DNA of 64,000 nt from Bog-159 sp049511415 (lineage in GTDB: Bacteria; Acidobacteriota; Terriglobia; Bryobacterales; Bryobacteraceae). The stretch's first letter is position 1. Each line of letters begins with the position of its first letter. The stretch covers positions 1-64,000 of the forward strand of contig JBEKYC010000033.1 in the NCBI GenBank assembly GCA_049511415.1, written 5' to 3'. This document shows, in pieces, positions 61,084 through 64,000 of this stretch. A program made the translations under genes and the position numbers. The notes beneath the pieces were generated by a model. That model ran no database searches. It had not been told where the DNA came from and saw only the letters and a list, made by a program, of their open reading frames with translations.

Positions 61084-61368
61084 TTACTGTCCGGCCAGGG
61101 CGCGGCCGAGTTGTTGCGCATCCGGTTGATAGCGGCCCGCACGAAAGTCTTTCTGCAAATCATTGACGCGCTGCGCCGATTGGTTCGCTTGTGCCTGCAA
61201 GGATTGTGTGATGCGTCCGGCCAGGCTCGACAAGTCCACGTGATCGGGAACCGTGGCGCTCGCCGTGCCGGCGGAGGTGGATGTCTCTACTTGGATGCGC
61301 TGCGACTCCGCCGCGCGATTGGCCGTTGCGGAGGCCGGATCGTTTAGGGTGCGTTCGTCAACTCGCAT
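61084..61368 (-). CDS. flgM: anti-sigma-28 factor FlgM
   Basis: 94 residues, normal length. The C-terminal half (HVDLSSLAGRITQSLQAQAN, QRVNDLQKDFRAGRYQPDAQ) is the sigma-28 binding helix pattern of FlgM, and the N-terminal half is Ser/Thr/Ala-rich and disordered as expected. It blocks FliA until the hook is complete and is then exported. Preceded by a sigma-28 promoter, giving feedback control. First gene of the unit; a longer tandem relative lies at 11127. Confidence 0.85.
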   Translation of the reverse strand: MRVDERTLNDPASATANRAAESQRIQVETSTSAGTASATVPDHVDLSSLAGRITQSLQAQANQSAQRVNDLQKDFRAGRYQPDAQQLGRALAGQ

Positions 61369-61396
61369 ATGCCGGGGTCTATTGCTCCTGGGTCAC

Positions 61397-61424
61397 TTAT
61401 CGGCTGAGCTCGCAGGGAGCTTTA
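61397..61424 (-). promoter_or_regulatory. sigma-28 (FliA) promoter of the flgM operon
   Basis: Minus strand TAAAG (61424-61420), 15-bp spacer, GCCGATAA (61404-61397), a perfect match to the FliA consensus. The flgM ATG is 28 nt after the -10 box. Confidence 0.85.
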
Positions 61425-61576
61425 GGTTTGCCCGGAGTGGTCCGCCGGTTCTAAGCCAATGTCCCTAAGTAAAGATTTTCCCGCTCGGCGCGCTCCTGGC
61501 GCCGATATGAAGGTTGCAGGCAGGCTCAGCCGCCGCCCCGGCATGAAGCCGGGATCTCAAACATAAGGATTATCCG

Positions 61577-62986
61577 ATGATTTCCCTCGTTACCAATATC
61601 GATTCGTTGTTGGCGCAGCAGAACCTGAACGTCAACAGCCAGTTCCAGAGCAACACCATTCAGCAGTTAACTTCCGGCTACCGTATCAATTCCTCGGCCG
61701 ACGATGCCGCGGGACTGTCGGTGGCCAACGGCTATCGCGACCAGATTGCGGAGCTCAACCAGGGCGTGTTGAACGCCAACCAGGGCGTCAGCCAGTTGCA
61801 GATTGTCGACGGCGGCCTGAGTAACATCTCTCAGATGCTCGACCGGTTGCAGACCCTGGCCACGGAGTCGGCCTCTCAGACTTTTACGGGCAACCGCCAA
61901 ACCCTGCAGAACGAATACGGTTCCCTGTTGAGCGAAATCGACCGGCAGGCGGATAACGTGGGTTTGGGTGATAACAACAAGGCGAATGCCACCGACATTG
62001 CGGTGTATATCGGCGGCGGACAGGATGCGGCCACCAATTCCTCGGTGGACGTGAATCTGCAGAACCAGTCCGTAAGCTCGGCCGGCCTCGGCCTGGCCGG
62101 CACCAGCGTGCTCACCAATGGCATCGTGCAGTTGAGCACCACCCGGGTAGCCACCGCGATCGCCAATGGCAATACCGACACGTATACGGTGGACACCTCG
62201 ACCGGGACCCACACCATCACGCTCACCGGCAACACCGGCGATTCCGTGCAAACGCAGGTGAACGAGCTGGCCGCGGACATGGGCGCGCTGGGCATCTCGG
62301 CCAGTCTCTCCTCCGGCGGCACGCTGCAGTTTCAGTCGAGCAACGCCTTCACCATCAAGGCGATCGCCAACAACGCCGCCGACCTGACGACCAACGCCAG
62401 CACCACCGCCACCAACACCGGCCTGAATAACCTGCAGTACACCAGCGTCACCTCCGGCGACGCATTGTCGGTTACGGTGGGATCCACGACGGCCAACATC
62501 ACGCTGGGCGCGGGCGCTACCCAGGCGTCGGTGAATCTCATCAATGCCGGCCTGCAGGCCCAGGGAATTACGGGCGTTACAGCCGTGTTGGACGCCACCA
62601 CGGCGGGCGCCATCAGTCTGCAAGGCGATGCCAATTTCACAGCCTCCGTCACGGGTACCGGCTCGGTGGGGGCGGGGACTCCGACCGGCGCATCCACGGC
62701 GGGCGACCCCAGTATCGCGATCGACGCCATCACCCAGGCAGTGCAGAGTTTAGGCACCGTGCAAGGCATCGTGGGCGCGGGCGAGAACACTCTGAACTAT
62801 GCCATCAACCTGGCGCAATCGCAGATCACCAGCTTTTCGGCCGCGCAGTCCCAGATCCGGGATGCCAACGTGGCCCAGGAAGCTGCCAACCTGACCAAAG
62901 CCCAAGTCATGCAGCAGGCCTCCATCGCCGCCATGGCGCAAGCCAACCAGGAACCCCAGGCGGTCCTGGCGCTGTTAAAGCAATAA
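61577..62986 (+). CDS. fliC: flagellin
   Basis: 469 residues. Conserved N-terminus SLVTNIDSLLAQQNLNVNSQ, SGYRINSSADDAAGLSVANG, NQGVSQLQIVDGGLSNISQM and C-terminus SQITSFSAAQSQIRDANVAQ, EAANLTKAQVMQQASIAAMA with ALLKQ end. The variable centre (about 140-400) is Ser/Thr/Gly-rich with a flagellin-IN-like block (TITLTGNTGDSVQTQVNELA). Filament subunit, exported by the flagellar type III system, no signal peptide. AAGGAT lies about 6 nt before the ATG. A GCCGATAT box at 61501-61508 may be its promoter. Confidence 0.96.
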   Translation: MISLVTNIDSLLAQQNLNVNSQFQSNTIQQLTSGYRINSSADDAAGLSVANGYRDQIAELNQGVLNANQGVSQLQIVDGGLSNISQMLDRLQTLATESASQTFTGNRQTLQNEYGSLLSEIDRQADNVGLGDNNKANATDIAVYIGGGQDAATNSSVDVNLQNQSVSSAGLGLAGTSVLTNGIVQLSTTRVATAIANGNTDTYTVDTSTGTHTITLTGNTGDSVQTQVNELAADMGALGISASLSSGGTLQFQSSNAFTIKAIANNAADLTTNASTTATNTGLNNLQYTSVTSGDALSVTVGSTTANITLGAGATQASVNLINAGLQAQGITGVTAVLDATTAGAISLQGDANFTASVTGTGSVGAGTPTGASTAGDPSIAIDAITQAVQSLGTVQGIVGAGENTLNYAINLAQSQITSFSAAQSQIRDANVAQEAANLTKAQVMQQASIAAMAQANQEPQAVLALLKQ

Positions 62987-63011
62987 GCGCCGCGGCCACC
63001 CAGACGGCCTA

Positions 63012-63042
63012 GGCCAGACCGGGGTAAAATCCCGGCCTGGCC
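63012..63042 (+). terminator. hairpin between fliC and fliD
   Basis: GGCCAGACCGGG (63012-63023) pairs with CCCGGCCTGGCC (63031-63042), 12 bp with one mismatch around a 7-nt loop GTAAAAT. No U-run follows, so it may attenuate or stabilise mRNA rather than fully terminate. Confidence 0.55.
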
Positions 63043-63070
63043 TGAGCCATTTTAGGTGAGGAGCATCGAT

Positions 63071-64000
63071 ATGAGCACCAGTGCATCTCCCATCAGCTCG
63101 TTGAGTTCGTACTCCGGAGAGTACTTCAACGGCATGAGCAACTATTCGCAGGATTTGAACAACGAAATCTCCCGCGAGGTGCAAATCGCGTCGTTGCCGA
63201 TCCAGCAACTGCAGAACAATGTCAGCACCATGACCAGCCAGCAGACCGAGCTGCAGACCCTGAACAGCGACGTGGAGGGGGTTCAGTCCGCGATTTCGAG
63301 CCTCTCCGGCGCGGCCGGCAGCCTGCTCGCGGCCACTGTCGCAGACGCGTCGGTGGCCACCGCCACGGTCAGCAGCGGGGCGCTGGCCGGCAGCTACACG
63401 CTCGAAGTGGATAACCTGGGGTCCTATAGCGACGCGCTCAGCGTGGATGGGCTGCCTACGGTCACCGATCCCACTTCGCAGAGTATCAGCGCGAGCACCA
63501 GCTACACCTTGACGGTCAACGGGCAGACCATCCAGCCGCCCATCCAGCCGGCGGGATCCAGCCTGGATGACCTGGCGGCCGCCATCAACAGCGCCAATGC
63601 CGGGGTGCAGGCCGTGGTGGTGGATGTGGGCAGCAATGCATCGCCGGACTACCGGCTCTCGCTGCAGAGCGATCAATTCGGCGCGGTCAGCATGCAATTG
63701 AACGATGGCCGCGGGAATTTGCTGGAGGCCAGCGGAAGTTCCGGCCAGCCGGTCCAGTATAGCGTGGACGGCAAGGCCATCGAGAGCAATTCGGACACCA
63801 TCACGCTGGCGCCCGGGGTCAGCGTCAACCTGACCGGCACCAACGTGGGATCACCCACCACCATCACGGTGGCGCCGGATGCCTCCGGTGTCGGCAATGC
63901 GCTACAGAGCTTCGTGACGGCCTACAATGCGGCCGTTACCGAACTCGATAAGAACGTGGGGCAAGGCGGCGGAGCGCTGGCGGGCCAGAGCATAGTTTAC
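63071..64000 (+). CDS. fliD: flagellar filament cap protein, 3' end outside the window
   Basis: First 310 residues of FliD (HAP2). GEYFNGMSNYSQDLNNEISR, EVQIASLPIQQLQNNVSTMT and a heptad helix LQTLNSDVEGVQSAISSL form the N-terminal FliD domain; YTLEVDNLGSYSDALSV and TSYTLTVNGQTIQPP belong to the middle domains, with TVAPDASGVGNALQSFVTAYNAAVTELDKN leading to the C-terminal part. Caps the filament and folds flagellin. GAGGAG lies 8 nt before the ATG; 84 bp after fliC, probably read through the hairpin or from its own promoter. Confidence 0.93.
   Translation, partial: MSTSASPISSLSSYSGEYFNGMSNYSQDLNNEISREVQIASLPIQQLQNNVSTMTSQQTELQTLNSDVEGVQSAISSLSGAAGSLLAATVADASVATATVSSGALAGSYTLEVDNLGSYSDALSVDGLPTVTDPTSQSISASTSYTLTVNGQTIQPPIQPAGSSLDDLAAAINSANAGVQAVVVDVGSNASPDYRLSLQSDQFGAVSMQLNDGRGNLLEASGSSGQPVQYSVDGKAIESNSDTITLAPGVSVNLTGTNVGSPTTITVAPDASGVGNALQSFVTAYNAAVTELDKNVGQGGGALAGQSIVY

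Noticed and set aside
1..64000. tRNA, rRNA, riboswitch or insertion-sequence genes
   Set aside because: Intergenic regions were read by eye and no cloverleaf, rRNA sequence, known riboswitch core or transposase with terminal repeats was recognised; a covariance-model search would be decisive.

Overview
The window reads as a chromosomal segment of an Acidobacteriota bacterium, most likely of the Solibacteraceae/Bryobacterales type. The reasons are high GC, three secreted proteins built from GloVer-type repeats (LYGTT..GG), a TIGR03437/NHL surface protein, an ADOP-type (acidobacterial duplicated orphan permease) MacB/FtsX permease, and an ECF sigma factor paired with a serine/threonine kinase carrying a helical-repeat tail. 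This assignment is inference from gene families; no rRNA or tRNA gene was seen.

Layout. 0-5.1 kb is a decayed stretch: a GH38 alpha-mannosidase with an internal deletion and frameshift, a secreted protein, and a chimera of a membrane-protein 5' fragment with a twice-frameshifted arylsulfotransferase. 5.2-15.4 kb holds a GloVer protein, a PQQ-propeller/EF-hand protein, a PilZ - Crp/Fnr - B12/radical-SAM group sharing paired 17-bp promoter motifs, a two-repeat FlgM-like gene behind a sigma-28-type promoter, a rhodanese and a giant NHL/TIGR03437 protein. 15.5-30.2 kb is mostly metabolism and envelope: GDPD, TIM-barrel isomerase, aroB, ubiE/menG, hemerythrin, GloVer protein, a 1410-residue membrane TPR protein, a class III-like sirtuin, a transpeptidase and malic enzyme with a phosphotransacetylase-like tail.

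30.2-38.2 kb is the accessory hotspot: a short integrase-like remnant, dCMP deaminase, an intact hicB next to a frameshifted hicA, then a GloVer / ECF sigma / Ser-Thr kinase module bracketed by direct repeats (32207-32638 and 37890-38238) that carry the 3' end of an ADOP permease gene. The intact ADOP gene follows (38146-40593), in a minus-strand unit with SRPBCC and ArsR genes behind twin ACTTAAGTAT sites.

41.6-45.2 kb is a tightly overlapping operon HAD phosphatase - deoxyhypusine-synthase-like - PfkB kinase - ROK kinase, which I cannot assign to a known pathway. 45.2-58.3 kb is core-like: pgsA, rodZ, two methyltransferases, an M28/glutaminyl-cyclase-like peptidase, a beta-barrel protein, xdhC-mocA-asmA, HIT, IHF/HU, ribosomal protein S1 and an acyl-CoA ligase.

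58.4-64 kb is a flagellar filament/junction cluster: flgM-flgN-flgK-flgL on the minus strand behind a near-perfect sigma-28 promoter, and fliC-fliD on the plus strand. The sigma-28-type promoter geometry (TAAAG-N15-GCCGAT) also occurs at 11.08 kb before the two-repeat FlgM-like gene, suggesting a distant member of the same regulon.
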